This document shows positions 35,700-44,056 of a stretch of DNA of 64,000 bases, piece by piece. The notes under the pieces are model-generated. The model was not told the origin of the DNA, did not search any database, and was given only the letters and a program-made list of their open reading frames with translations. The stretch lies in the NCBI RefSeq assembly GCF_015330125.1, contig NZ_JADDXR010000002.1, positions 1,488,001-1,552,000 of the forward strand. The letters are read 5' to 3'. Numbering within the stretch: position 1 is the first letter of the stretch; every line of letters starts with the position of its first letter. Source of the DNA: Zobellia nedashkovskayae. GTDB lineage: Bacteria; Bacteroidota; Bacteroidia; Flavobacteriales; Flavobacteriaceae. The position numbers and the translations under genes are program-made.

Positions 35700-36821
35700 A
35701 TGAATTTAAGCTATTGGGAATATAAGACTTGGTTGTCAGATATCGATTTTACTATCGTTGGTAGTGGTATCGTAGGACTTAACTGTGCTTTACAGCTTTA
35801 TAAGCGTTTTCCTAAGGCTAAAATTCTGATTTTAGAAAAAGGCTTTCTACCGCAAGGGGCAAGTACTAAAAATGCTGGTTTTGCTTGTTTTGGTAGTATT
35901 TCTGAGGTTTTGTCAGACTTAGAGTGTCATAGAGAGAAAGAAGTAGTCGCGTTGGTGGAGCAGCGCTGGAAGGGCGTTCAATTTCTTCGTAAGAACGTGG
36001 GTGATGATACCATGGATTTTCAGGTTCATGGTGGTCATGAATTATTTCTAAATTCAGCGGATGAACTCTTTCAGAAATGCGAAAATAGGCTTGTCGAAAT
36101 CAACAGGCTTTTAAGACCGGTTTATGGTGCAGATGCATTTCATTTGGGGCCTAATACCTTCGGTTTTAATAAGGTGAAAGAAAAGTACATCACCAATGTT
36201 TTTGAAGGACAATTGGACACGGGTAAAATGATGAACTCGTTATTGCAATTGGTTCATCGGGCAGGTATAAAAATATTGAATTCAATTACAGTTGAAAGTT
36301 TTTCCGAAGGTGTAGCGGGAGTGGATGTCAAAACCAATCTATTTGAATTCAAAACCAAAAAATTACTGATTGCCACCAATGGGTTCGCAGCTAGTTTACT
36401 AAATGAAGAAGTCAAACCGGCAAGAGCACAAGTGTTGATTACAGAACCTATTCAAAACTTAGCTATAAAAGGCACTTTTCATTTTGATGAAGGGTATTAT
36501 TATTTTAGGAATGTAGGCAATCGTATTTTGTTTGGAGGAGGAAGAAACCTAGACTTTAAAGGAGAGGAAACTAGCCAGTTTGGATCTTCTAAACAAATTC
36601 AAGATAATTTAAAGAAATTACTCAAAGAAGTCATTCTACCAAACACTCCTCATCAAATAGATTTGAGATGGAGTGGCATAATGGGCGTCGGTCAGCAGAA
36701 GAAACCTATTGTTAAACAAATCTCTAACCATGTGTATTGCGGAGTGCGCTTAGGAGGCATGGGTATCGCCATAGGAAGCGCTATAGGTAAAGATTTGGCA
36801 AATATAACGAGTAGGCTGTGA
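35700..36821 (+). CDS. FAD-dependent amino-acid-oxidase-type oxidoreductase (DAO family)
   Basis: 373 aa from the ATG at 35700; the frame is open further upstream but that would run through accC and its terminator. The N-terminal dinucleotide motif is FTIVGSGIVGLNCALQLYKRFP with LILEKG following, and KNAGFACFGSISE is the flavin-binding stretch of this family. The C-terminus has VYCGVRLGGMGIAIGSAIG. It probably oxidises an amino acid or amine in the cytoplasm; the substrate is unknown. No operon partner is seen. Confidence 0.82.
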   Translation: MNLSYWEYKTWLSDIDFTIVGSGIVGLNCALQLYKRFPKAKILILEKGFLPQGASTKNAGFACFGSISEVLSDLECHREKEVVALVEQRWKGVQFLRKNVGDDTMDFQVHGGHELFLNSADELFQKCENRLVEINRLLRPVYGADAFHLGPNTFGFNKVKEKYITNVFEGQLDTGKMMNSLLQLVHRAGIKILNSITVESFSEGVAGVDVKTNLFEFKTKKLLIATNGFAASLLNEEVKPARAQVLITEPIQNLAIKGTFHFDEGYYYFRNVGNRILFGGGRNLDFKGEETSQFGSSKQIQDNLKKLLKEVILPNTPHQIDLRWSGIMGVGQQKKPIVKQISNHVYCGVRLGGMGIAIGSAIGKDLANITSRL

Positions 36822-36990
36822 AATAGAAGAAATATGCTTAGAACTGAGTAAATGGCTTTTTTGTTTTGTCTACGGAACTATTACATTTAATTTAAGTAGT
36901 TCCAGGTCTAGTTTCCTATTAGTTTATGAGACACAAGAAATGACGAGTGGTTTACTGGAAAAGATAAAACAGGTTTTGTATTAATTGAAT

Positions 36991-37440
36991 ATGATAGAAA
37001 AAGAGCAATTACATCAATTTTGTGCCACTTTCGTTGCCGAACGAATTGCCAGAATTCAAAAAAACATAGCGGATATCCAAACGTCTTTGACCTCAGAAAC
37101 TAAAAGTAGCGCAGGAGACAAACATGAGACGGGACGTGCTATGTTACAGTTGGAGCGTGAAAAATTAGGTCAGCAATTGGCCGAAGCGGAAAAGATGAAA
37201 CAAGTATTATCTAAAGTACCCAAGGAGAGTAATACTGCCGTGGTTGGTCTGGGTAGTTGGGTGGTTACTTCGAAAACGGATTATTTTCTGGCAATTTCTG
37301 CAGGTGAGTATAAGGCACACGATAAAACTATGTATTGTATTTCTGCCGCTACCCCAATTGCTAAAATACTTTTTGGGAAGCAAATAGGGGATACCGTAAT
37401 CTTCAACGGTCAAGAGATAAAAATTATAGCAATAAAATAA
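36991..37440 (+). CDS. GreA/GreB C-terminal-domain-like protein
   Basis: 149 aa from the ATG at 36991 (a TTG two codons earlier is less likely). The N-terminal 75 residues form a charged helical region, and the C-terminal half (STVIF-type strands, TPIAKILFGKQIGDTVIFNGQEIKI) resembles the FKBP-like C-terminal domain of GreA/GreB elongation factors. The acidic tip residues of true Gre factors are not evident in the helical part, so it may bind RNA polymerase without cleavage activity. Such proteins are common in Flavobacteriaceae and are often misnamed. Confidence 0.6.
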   Translation: MIEKEQLHQFCATFVAERIARIQKNIADIQTSLTSETKSSAGDKHETGRAMLQLEREKLGQQLAEAEKMKQVLSKVPKESNTAVVGLGSWVVTSKTDYFLAISAGEYKAHDKTMYCISAATPIAKILFGKQIGDTVIFNGQEIKIIAIK

Positions 37441-37455
37441 TAAGAAAGAGTTCTT

Positions 37456-37914
37456 TTAGCCCATACCTTTCATAGAGGCCAAAGTAGCTGACCAAACAAT
37501 TACCGAAGAAAGGAAAATACCAATAGTGTTGGCCCAAAAAGCCTTTGTTTTTTCAATTTTGAAGAGATAGGAAGCTATGCTGCCTGCATATACTCCTGTG
37601 CCAGGAAAAGGAATCATCACAAAAAAGATAAGACCCCAAAATCCGTAACGTTTTATTTTATCGCCCGAACCTACTTTTGCTTTTCGAGCAACATATATGG
37701 CAGATTTTTTATAAAAATCCCATTTCAAGAAATAACGATTTATCTTCTCAAGAAAGAACATCATTAAAGGAAAGACAAGTACGTTAGCTGCAAAACAAAA
37801 AACAAACACCAAATAGATATTAAGGCCATTGAGCAGACCATAAGGTATGCCTACCTTGGCTTCTCCGAAAGGAGAAATACTCCATAATATGGCAATAACA
37901 AAATCTATAATCAC
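37456..37914 (-). CDS. Small multidrug-export-family membrane protein
   Basis: 152 aa with about four membrane spans and the family pattern SPFGEAKVGIPYGLL near the start and FVMIPFPGTGVYAGSIASYL in the middle. The family name (small multidrug export, PF06695-like) rests on weak evidence, and the transport role is not settled. The gene is convergent with the Gre-like gene, 15 bases apart. A TACTTTTG box on the minus strand at 37934-37941 is its probable promoter. Confidence 0.75.
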   Translation of the reverse strand: MIIDFVIAILWSISPFGEAKVGIPYGLLNGLNIYLVFVFCFAANVLVFPLMMFFLEKINRYFLKWDFYKKSAIYVARKAKVGSGDKIKRYGFWGLIFFVMIPFPGTGVYAGSIASYLFKIEKTKAFWANTIGIFLSSVIVWSATLASMKGMG

Positions 37915-37933
37915 AACTATTTTTTTGAACGGG

Positions 37934-37941
37934 CAAAAGTA
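37934..37941 (-). promoter_or_regulatory. -7 promoter box of the small membrane protein gene
   Basis: TACTTTTG on the minus strand matches TAnnTTTG, 20 bases before the start codon. Confidence 0.45.
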
Positions 37942-38117
37942 CTAATACAACGGGTCTGAAGCACCATTTTAACTCACAAATAAATTCAAAAATTGTGCCG
38001 TTCAAAAGTAGACAACCTGTTTTAACAGTTTTTAACTTTTCGATGAGTGGTACAATATTCCCTATCTATCTGTGTTTTAGACTATAGATATATTTAATAA
38101 CCCAAACCTTTTGACCT

Positions 38118-38276
38118 ATGAAACCTTTATTCGCTAAATTATTTTTACTTGCTTTTGTATCAATGACTGCCTTTTCATGTAGTGTAAAATCTGAATTGGA
38201 AGACATTGCCGATGAGCTAGAAGAGGAAAACAACGATGCACGAACTGAAGTGATCAAATTGGAAGATAACAAATAA
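38118..38276 (+). CDS. 52-residue lipoprotein
   Basis: A short gene that simple length filters would miss. It begins MKPLFAKLFLLAFVSMTAFSC, a complete lipoprotein signal, followed by an acidic segment (ELEDIADELEEENNDARTEV) that should form a helix. A strong terminator follows 24 bases after the stop, which supports a real transcription unit. It resembles small entericidin-like or coiled lipoproteins, but no function is known. Confidence 0.7.
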   Translation: MKPLFAKLFLLAFVSMTAFSCSVKSELEDIADELEEENNDARTEVIKLEDNK

Positions 38277-38300
38277 GTTTGTTGCAACACAAATAGTAAA

Positions 38301-38331
38301 AAGGGAACCTGAAAAGGTTCCCTTTTTTTAT
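38301..38331 (+). terminator. Intrinsic terminator after the small lipoprotein gene
   Basis: AAGGGAACCT / AGGTTCCCTT with a GAAA loop and a T-run. A-rich sequence in front means it could also stop transcripts from the convergent cupredoxin gene. Confidence 0.85.
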
Positions 38332-38365
38332 GCTCTAAAGTTTTCAGAATTTGGCTGTATGCCAA

Positions 38366-38755
38366 TTACTGTACAAGAATAGTATTGTCAGTAGCAGTTG
38401 GGTTCATAGGACAGAAATATACATACTCTCCAGCTTCCAATACAGTGGGTTTAGATAATTGCGTTTTACCTGTTGCAACAACTTCTGTCACATAGGCAGT
38501 CTGAATGTGGTTTTCAGGCTTGCTAATATCTTCACCTTTCTTTACAAGAACAAAACCAACATCATGACCAACACCTTTGTTCGCAATTTCAAAAACATAA
38601 GTACCTGGAGTAACGGTAAGTTGCTTCTTAGTAAACTCACCAGGAGTCTGCTCTAAGGCAATTGTTTTCACATCTTTTTTGCTCATTTCGTTTTGGGCAT
38701 TTGCTGAAAATGCTACCGTAAATACTAATAATACTGCTGCTATTATATTTTTCAT
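38366..38755 (-). CDS. Cupredoxin-like protein with incomplete copper site
   Basis: 129 aa with a cleavable signal (MKNIIAAVLLVFTVAFSANAQ), so periplasmic. The fold pattern is plastocyanin/azurin-like: VTPGTYVFEIANKGVGHDVGF with the first ligand His64, and YVYFCPMNPT with Cys115. The second His normally found between Cys and Met is missing; Met117 follows Cys115 by two residues. It may bind copper in an altered way or not at all. It lies downstream of an AhpD-like gene on the same strand, with 108 bases between. Confidence 0.7.
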   Translation of the reverse strand: MKNIIAAVLLVFTVAFSANAQNEMSKKDVKTIALEQTPGEFTKKQLTVTPGTYVFEIANKGVGHDVGFVLVKKGEDISKPENHIQTAYVTEVVATGKTQLSKPTVLEAGEYVYFCPMNPTATDNTILVQ

Positions 38756-38863
38756 AATTTTTAGTTTTTGTCTTTTATTTTAAAAAGACGGATTGTTAAA
38801 AGGAATTGAATTTTAAAATTTGATTAGTTACCCTGTGCAATTATAAATTGCACAGGATGTATT

Positions 38864-39412
38864 TTATGCTATAATTGCCTGTAATGGGGCTGCTTCTGGA
38901 AAATCTACAGGTACATCAGTAGTTTTGTGTAAATAGTTAGAGATAGTCTTATCACCTACTAATACAATAGTATCTACTAGGTTTTCTTTTGTCCATCCTG
39001 CATTTAAAAAGTTTTCAACCACTGAACTATCTGCTGCACCACGGTTTTCTGTTACGTTTTTAGCAAAACTGGCCAGGGCGTTTAGTTTGTTATCAAAAGA
39101 TGCTTTCCCAGCTCTAAGCTCAAGAATTTCCGAATCGCTAAAACCATTCATTTTACCAATGGCTGTGTGCGCTGCAAGACAGTAGCTACATTCGTTCACT
39201 TGGCTTACTGCTAGGTTTACAACTTCTTTTTGTTTAGCGTTCAAAGATGTTTTGGCATTACTAAGTGCCAAATAATTAGCTAACGCATTTTCTGAATAAG
39301 CGTAAGTAGCAAAAAGATTGGGTACAAATCCAACACCTTTTTCTAAGTTGTCAAAAATTGTTTGATTGGTTTTGCTTACTTCTTCTCTTGTGGGTACATT
39401 AAATTTGCTCAT
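38864..39412 (-). CDS. AhpD-like carboxymuconolactone decarboxylase family protein
   Basis: 182 aa with the alkylhydroperoxidase-core motif CSYCLAAHTAIGK (Cys75, Cys78, His82), the redox-active CxxCxxxH. Members reduce peroxides with thiol partners. It lies downstream of an AraC-type regulator gene on the same strand, 316 bases apart, and is probably controlled by it, perhaps in response to oxidative stress. The link with the cupredoxin-like gene is by position only. Confidence 0.82.
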   Translation of the reverse strand: MSKFNVPTREEVSKTNQTIFDNLEKGVGFVPNLFATYAYSENALANYLALSNAKTSLNAKQKEVVNLAVSQVNECSYCLAAHTAIGKMNGFSDSEILELRAGKASFDNKLNALASFAKNVTENRGAADSSVVENFLNAGWTKENLVDTIVLVGDKTISNYLHKTTDVPVDFPEAAPLQAIIA

Positions 39413-39728
39413 AATCTTTATGATATTGTGTCATACTCTTGGAGCGGTGCTTTATCGCTTCGGTCAATGACTATTATTATTTTAAAATTTTTGGTGAGAT
39501 TGTTCGGCATCACAATAAAAATCATGGTGATGTTTTTGCTCACAATGTGTTTGCACATCTACAGTTTGTAGTTGTCTAGTAGGGCGTGAGAAAATCTCAA
39601 TAAGGTTAAAAAGTGATATATGTTTTAGTTTCATCTTGCTTTGTTTTTAATTACACTGCAAAGATGAGAAGTAAGTGAAGTTGTTTGTTAGGCGGGATTG
39701 CCCGACCGCTTGTAGAAATTTCCCGTAA
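39413..39728. other. 316-base gap upstream of the AhpD-like gene
   Basis: Read on the minus strand it holds a near -7 box (CATCTTTG, one mismatch) around 39658-39665, which would give a leader of about 240 bases. Small inverted repeats occur at 39508-39533 (CATCAC/GTGATG) and around 39695-39705. I find no convincing gene; a 69-codon frame across 39362-39571 on + overlaps the AhpD-like gene and lacks support. Confidence 0.35.
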
Positions 39729-40574
39729 CTAGGAAATTGGGGCTGTTTCTCTATATTGAGAGGGGGAAACACCTGTCATTTTTTTAAAAAACCGACTAAA
39801 ATGAGCTGGGTCATTAAAACCAAGGTCATATGCAATTTCTTGATTTTGCTTATCTGTAAAATTGATTAGTCTCTTTGCTTCAAGAGCTAGGCGAGTCAAT
39901 ATTATTTGCTGAGGTGATTGTTGGTTGTAAATAGAAAAAAGGTTCGATAGTGTTTTTGGGCTTTTGAATAATAGCTTGGCATAATCGCTTACTTTTCTTT
40001 TGGTCTTATAGTGTGTGTCCACAAGGACATTAAATTTCCGGATGATTTCAACTTGATCATTATCCAATTTTTTAACAATGAGTTGTTCCTTGGCTAAACG
40101 AGTGCAAATGATAATTAATCGTTTTAATAGCATTTGAAGCATATCTCCTTGAATGCCATCGGGAGTGGAAAACTCGTCCTGAAATACCTCATAAAGGGTG
40201 TCAAACTTGCGTTTTTGTTCTTGGGGGATAGATATAATAGGAAGATCTTGGGTTCCGAAAAATAGGATGCCGTTACAAGAAACTTCGTGATCATGATCAT
40301 TAATGCAATAAAATTCTCTGTTAAAATGAAAAGCAGTTAATGGCAACTCCGTTTTTTCATATGAAACATGTTGCAAATAAGTGGTAGTAACCAACTGGTC
40401 TGGCAATAATTCTATTGCCATCCCATCAATATATAAAGCAAGGGGTTGTTGGTTTCTGTTCCATAACATATAAATGTTTCCTGAACTTACTGAAAATTGA
40501 CTCTGGTACTTTTTAATATCATTGGTGAACCCTAAATGAGAGCCTAGCTTGGTATCATTGAACTCAAATTTCAT
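39729..40574 (-). CDS. AraC family transcriptional regulator
   Basis: 281 aa. The C-terminal 100 residues are an AraC-type double helix-turn-helix, ending with the family signature IAYDLGFNDPAHFSRFFKKMTGVSPSQYR. The N-terminal part is a cupin-like sensor domain (IELLPDQLVTTTYLQHVSYEKTELPLTAFHFNREFYCINDHDHEVSC), with His, Asp and Cys residues that might bind a ligand. It is divergent from a PAS-domain gene, and direct repeats 21 bases apart lie in the gap. It may regulate itself, the PAS gene and the AhpD-like gene. Confidence 0.88.
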   Translation of the reverse strand: MKFEFNDTKLGSHLGFTNDIKKYQSQFSVSSGNIYMLWNRNQQPLALYIDGMAIELLPDQLVTTTYLQHVSYEKTELPLTAFHFNREFYCINDHDHEVSCNGILFFGTQDLPIISIPQEQKRKFDTLYEVFQDEFSTPDGIQGDMLQMLLKRLIIICTRLAKEQLIVKKLDNDQVEIIRKFNVLVDTHYKTKRKVSDYAKLLFKSPKTLSNLFSIYNQQSPQQIILTRLALEAKRLINFTDKQNQEIAYDLGFNDPAHFSRFFKKMTGVSPSQYRETAPIS

Positions 40575-40642
40575 TTGGAATAGGTTAGATTGTTTGGCTA
40601 AATTAGTCTCGTTTACATAAAAACCTTACCTGTGAAATTATG

Positions 40643-40691
40643 ATAAGTATCAAACTTATATGTTAAACAATTATAAGTATTTGTTAAACAA
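40643..40691. promoter_or_regulatory. Direct repeats in the AraC-PAS gap
   Basis: TGTTAAACAA occurs at 40661-40670 and 40682-40691, a 21-base step (two helical turns), and ATAAGTAT at 40643-40650 and 40673-40680. Paired direct repeats at this spacing are typical of AraC-family sites. Confidence 0.5.
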
Positions 40692-40754
40692 AAAGGCTTT
40701 TTGTACTATTGGCGAAGTAAATGAGCATAGTTAGTTAACTTAACTACCAACATA

Positions 40755-41264
40755 ATGAAGGCGTACGATGCAGCAGCGGATAAGTTTTATAGTAAAATAA
40801 GTATTAGTCCTGTGCCTCTGGCTTCATGGGATATTCATAGTTTTAACTTTCATGAGCTATGTGAAAACGGAAAAGATGCAATTTTTATACAGAATATAGC
40901 TGAAAGTAACAGATGGTCTTATCGTAAAATAGATAGTTTGTCTTTACAAAGAGGAGAAGTGGTTGTTATTACAAATAGTAAACTAACCATTGTACATGCT
41001 ACCAGTAATATGGTCTCAATGTCAGGATATAAGGCAGAAGAAATTATAGGAAAGACCCCTAAATTATTTCAAGGCAAAGAAACAAGCCAAGAAACTTTGG
41101 CTAAAATAAAAACGGCCATCGAAAGTAAATCACCTTTCGAGGCCGTTATTTTAAACTATAAAAAAGACGGAAGCACCTATAATTGCCAAATAAAGGCAGA
41201 GCCTATATTCAATAACCGTGGGCAGCTCGTAAACTATATTGCATTTGAAAGAGAAGTAGCCTAA
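40755..41264 (+). CDS. Single PAS-domain protein
   Basis: 169 aa with a C-terminal PAS domain (IVHATSNMVSMSGYKAEEIIGKTPKLFQGKETSQE..KKDGSTYNCQIKAEPIFNNRGQLVNYIAF) of the PAS_9/LOV-like kind and an N-terminal stretch of 65 residues of unknown role. The GKTPKLFQG stretch is where photoactive LOV proteins have GxNCRFLQ; the flavin-binding cysteine is absent here. There is no kinase, cyclase or DNA-binding part, so it probably acts through a partner. It is divergent from an AraC regulator. Confidence 0.8.
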   Translation: MKAYDAAADKFYSKISISPVPLASWDIHSFNFHELCENGKDAIFIQNIAESNRWSYRKIDSLSLQRGEVVVITNSKLTIVHATSNMVSMSGYKAEEIIGKTPKLFQGKETSQETLAKIKTAIESKSPFEAVILNYKKDGSTYNCQIKAEPIFNNRGQLVNYIAFEREVA

Positions 41265-41306
41265 AAACCACTTCTCTCATGTTCTATCTACAATAAATTA
41301 CTTCTT

Positions 41307-42734
41307 TTATATCTCGGTAACACGTAAAGTGTTAACCATTCCTTTGTCTTTCATAGGCATTGCTGCTAAACTAATTAGCATATCTCCCGTTTCTAAAAGG
41401 CCTTTCTTGCACGCCATTTCATTTACGTCATCTATGGTCTCATCAGTAGAAACATATTTGTCATAATAGAAAGCACGAACACCCCATAAAAGGTTTAATT
41501 GTGTAAGTATACGTTTGTTTGAAGTGAACACTAAAATATGTGCACTTGGTCTCCATGCAGAAATCTGAAATGCTGTATACCCACTATTGGTTAATGTAGA
41601 TATTGCTTTTGCTTTAATCTCATTGGCCATAATGGCAGCATGGTAACAAATAGATTTTGTAATGTATCTTTTTGTGCGAATGTGTGGTGGATCATGAGGA
41701 ACCTTAATAAGTTCAGAATTTTCTACACTTTGTAGAATACTGGCCATTTTTTCAATAACCTGAACAGGATAGTTTCCTACAGATGTTTCACCAGATAACA
41801 TAACGGCATCAGCACCATCCATTACAGAGTTGGCAACATCATTTACCTCTGCACGTGTTGGTGTAAGGCTAGTAATCATCGTTTCCATCATTTGGGTAGC
41901 GATTATTACTGGTATACGAGCTTTCTTAGCTCTAAGAACTAATTGTTTTTGAATTAAAGGAACTTCCTGGGCTGGGACTTCAACACCTAAATCGCCACGG
42001 GCAACCATTAATCCGTCACAATACGCAACAATCTTATCTATATTTTCAACAGCTTCCGGCTTCTCAATTTTAGCGATAATCGGAATTTTTTCGTCTGCAT
42101 GTTCCTTAATTATAGCTTGTAGATCAATAAGATCTTGACTAAAACGGACAAATGAAAGTGCTATCCAATCCACCTTAAGTGAAATGGCAAAAATGGCATC
42201 TTTAACATCTTTTTCTGTCAAGGCAGGCAAAGAAATATTTGTATTGGGTAGATTAACGCCTTTTTTAGAGCGTAACGGACCACCTTGTATTACTTTAGTT
42301 TTTACTTCAGATTTACCATCTGTAGTAACAACTTCAAACATTAGCTTTCCATCATCAAGTAAGATGCGCTCACCAGGCTTAACATCTTGAGGAAAGGCGG
42401 CATAGTTCATATATACCCTTTCGGCGGTACCTTCAAAAGGCTCACCGGTTACAAACGTAATTTCATCACCAGGAGCAACTACAACTTCGCTTGCCATAAC
42501 ACCTACCCTTAACTTAGGTCCTTGTAAATCTCCAAGAATAGAGGTGTTGCGACCAGTTTCTTCGTTTAGCTCACGAATCATTTTTACGCGTTCGGTAACG
42601 TCTTCATAATCGGCATGTGAAAAGTTGATGCGAAAAACGTCCACACCAGCTTCCATCATATCCCTTAGTACTTCTTTTTTACTTGTAGCTGGCCCTAGGG
42701 TAGCTACAATTTTTGTCTTTTTGTTAATTGGCAT
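41307..42734 (-). CDS. pyk: Pyruvate kinase
   Basis: 475 aa, full family length. Motifs include ATLGPATSKKEVLRDM at the N-terminus, the metal and phosphate site IPIIAKIEKPEAVENIDKI, and MVARGDLGVEVP plus ATQMMETMITSLTPTRAEVNDVANSVMDGADAVMLSGETSVG. It makes pyruvate and ATP in glycolysis. It is preceded 3 bases upstream by the IPExxxVDY-type gene, suggesting co-transcription. Confidence 0.96.
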   Translation of the reverse strand: MPINKKTKIVATLGPATSKKEVLRDMMEAGVDVFRINFSHADYEDVTERVKMIRELNEETGRNTSILGDLQGPKLRVGVMASEVVVAPGDEITFVTGEPFEGTAERVYMNYAAFPQDVKPGERILLDDGKLMFEVVTTDGKSEVKTKVIQGGPLRSKKGVNLPNTNISLPALTEKDVKDAIFAISLKVDWIALSFVRFSQDLIDLQAIIKEHADEKIPIIAKIEKPEAVENIDKIVAYCDGLMVARGDLGVEVPAQEVPLIQKQLVLRAKKARIPVIIATQMMETMITSLTPTRAEVNDVANSVMDGADAVMLSGETSVGNYPVQVIEKMASILQSVENSELIKVPHDPPHIRTKRYITKSICYHAAIMANEIKAKAISTLTNSGYTAFQISAWRPSAHILVFTSNKRILTQLNLLWGVRAFYYDKYVSTDETIDDVNEMACKKGLLETGDMLISLAAMPMKDKGMVNTLRVTEI

Positions 42735-42737
42735 TGA

Positions 42738-43202
42738 TCAAAAAATTAAATTGTTCTTAGATTTGAGTTTGTCAGTTTCTATTGCGTAAGCCGTTATAAT
42801 GTTGGGTATATTTTGCAGTGTTCTTACAAGGTTTTCCATATTAATGAACCCATCTTGTTCTATTTTTAAAAAATAGTCTACATCTCGGTGTTCGGGTACC
42901 ATGTGGAACGCTGTGAATGACGGTTCATCCTTAAATAACCCTTTTTGGTTTGCTGTGTCTTCTACCAAACCGTTATTGGTAAACAACGTCCAATACCTAT
43001 CGTTGATATCATCTTTCCATTCAAAAATTGGAACTGTAATATGACCGGAAAGGTCAAGATCTTCATTAGACCTCTTAAAGCTCGATTTTAAATGAAGATT
43101 AAGAGCATAGGCTATGGAATAATCTTCAAGGCTACTATGCAATGCAACTAAATCGAATGAGTCTTCGTAAAAGTCGTTCGTAATTTTATGTACTGCTACC
43201 AT
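42738..43202 (-). CDS. IPExxxVDY family protein
   Basis: 154 aa hypothetical protein carrying VPEHRDVDYFLKI, a variant of the IPExxxVDY motif that names a Bacteroidota family of unknown function. It sits between rnc and pyk on the same strand, 3 bases from pyk. No membrane segment or known fold is apparent. Confidence 0.75.
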   Translation of the reverse strand: MVAVHKITNDFYEDSFDLVALHSSLEDYSIAYALNLHLKSSFKRSNEDLDLSGHITVPIFEWKDDINDRYWTLFTNNGLVEDTANQKGLFKDEPSFTAFHMVPEHRDVDYFLKIEQDGFINMENLVRTLQNIPNIITAYAIETDKLKSKNNLIF

Positions 43203-43312
43203 ATGGGCACAAAGTGGTAAAGATAATATTAATACCGTACAACGCCTAGATTAGGCAGCGCTAATGCTAATTTTGAACAAACTATAACATTTTGGTTACA
43301 TAAAACTACGAT

Positions 43313-44050
43313 TCAAGACTTATCCATCTTGTCTTGCAACGCATAATATGCTCTTTTTGATGCTCTTTCTTCTGCCTTTTTTTTAGAGGTAGCTCTAGCT
43401 TTTGCTACAACCGTGTCTGCAATACTGAGTTTTACCGCAAAGTGTTTTAGGCTGTCATTACCGGTATCATCATAAACGTCATAATCGAACGTTTTTTTCT
43501 GCTTTTGGCACCATTCTATAACAAGGCTCTTGTAGCTTATGACTTTTCCTTCTAATTGCTCAATATCTACATAAGGCTCTATTACCTTTTGGCTGATAAA
43601 TTTTTCGCAATACTTATAGCCTCGATCTAGATAAATTGCACCAACCAGTGCTTCAAAAACATTACCGTGTATGTTTTCTCCAAAGTGAGATTTTGGAATA
43701 CGGCTTTTGACATGATCAATAAGACCCAAATCTTTACCGAGTTCGTTAAGATGTTTCCGGCTTACTATTTTTGAACGCATCTTAGTAAGGTAGCCTTCAT
43801 CTCCTTCAGGAACTTCGTCGTATAAATGTTTGGAAATTATAGTGCCCAACATGGAGTCGCCTAAAAACTCAAGACGCTCATAGTTTAGAGGATTCCCTTC
43901 TTTGTCCTTTTCATTAGCTGAACGGTGTACAAAGGCTTTTTTGTATATGGCTAGATTCTTGGGTTTAAAACCCAAAATAGAAGAGATTCCTCCAAAAAAA
44001 TCCCCATCCTCTTTAGGATGGGAATTGAATATATTGGAAGGAAAACCCAT
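43313..44050 (-). CDS. rnc: Ribonuclease III
   Basis: 245 aa. The RNase III signature is NYERLEFLGDSMLGTIISKHLY, and a second acidic cluster lies at GNVFEALVGAIYLDRGY; the C-terminal 70 residues are a double-stranded RNA-binding domain (AKARATSKKKAEERASKRAYYAL). It cuts double-stranded RNA in rRNA and mRNA processing. It follows fabF by 6 bases on the same strand. Confidence 0.95.
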   Translation of the reverse strand: MGFPSNIFNSHPKEDGDFFGGISSILGFKPKNLAIYKKAFVHRSANEKDKEGNPLNYERLEFLGDSMLGTIISKHLYDEVPEGDEGYLTKMRSKIVSRKHLNELGKDLGLIDHVKSRIPKSHFGENIHGNVFEALVGAIYLDRGYKYCEKFISQKVIEPYVDIEQLEGKVISYKSLVIEWCQKQKKTFDYDVYDDTGNDSLKHFAVKLSIADTVVAKARATSKKKAEERASKRAYYALQDKMDKS

Positions 44051-44056
44051 AATGTA

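Noticed and set aside
39362..39571. 69-codon reading frame on +
   Set aside because: It overlaps the AhpD-like gene on the other strand and has no supporting signal.
43242..43258. Terminator after rnc (GCCTA/TAGGC repeat)
   Set aside because: Short stem without a T-run on the minus strand.
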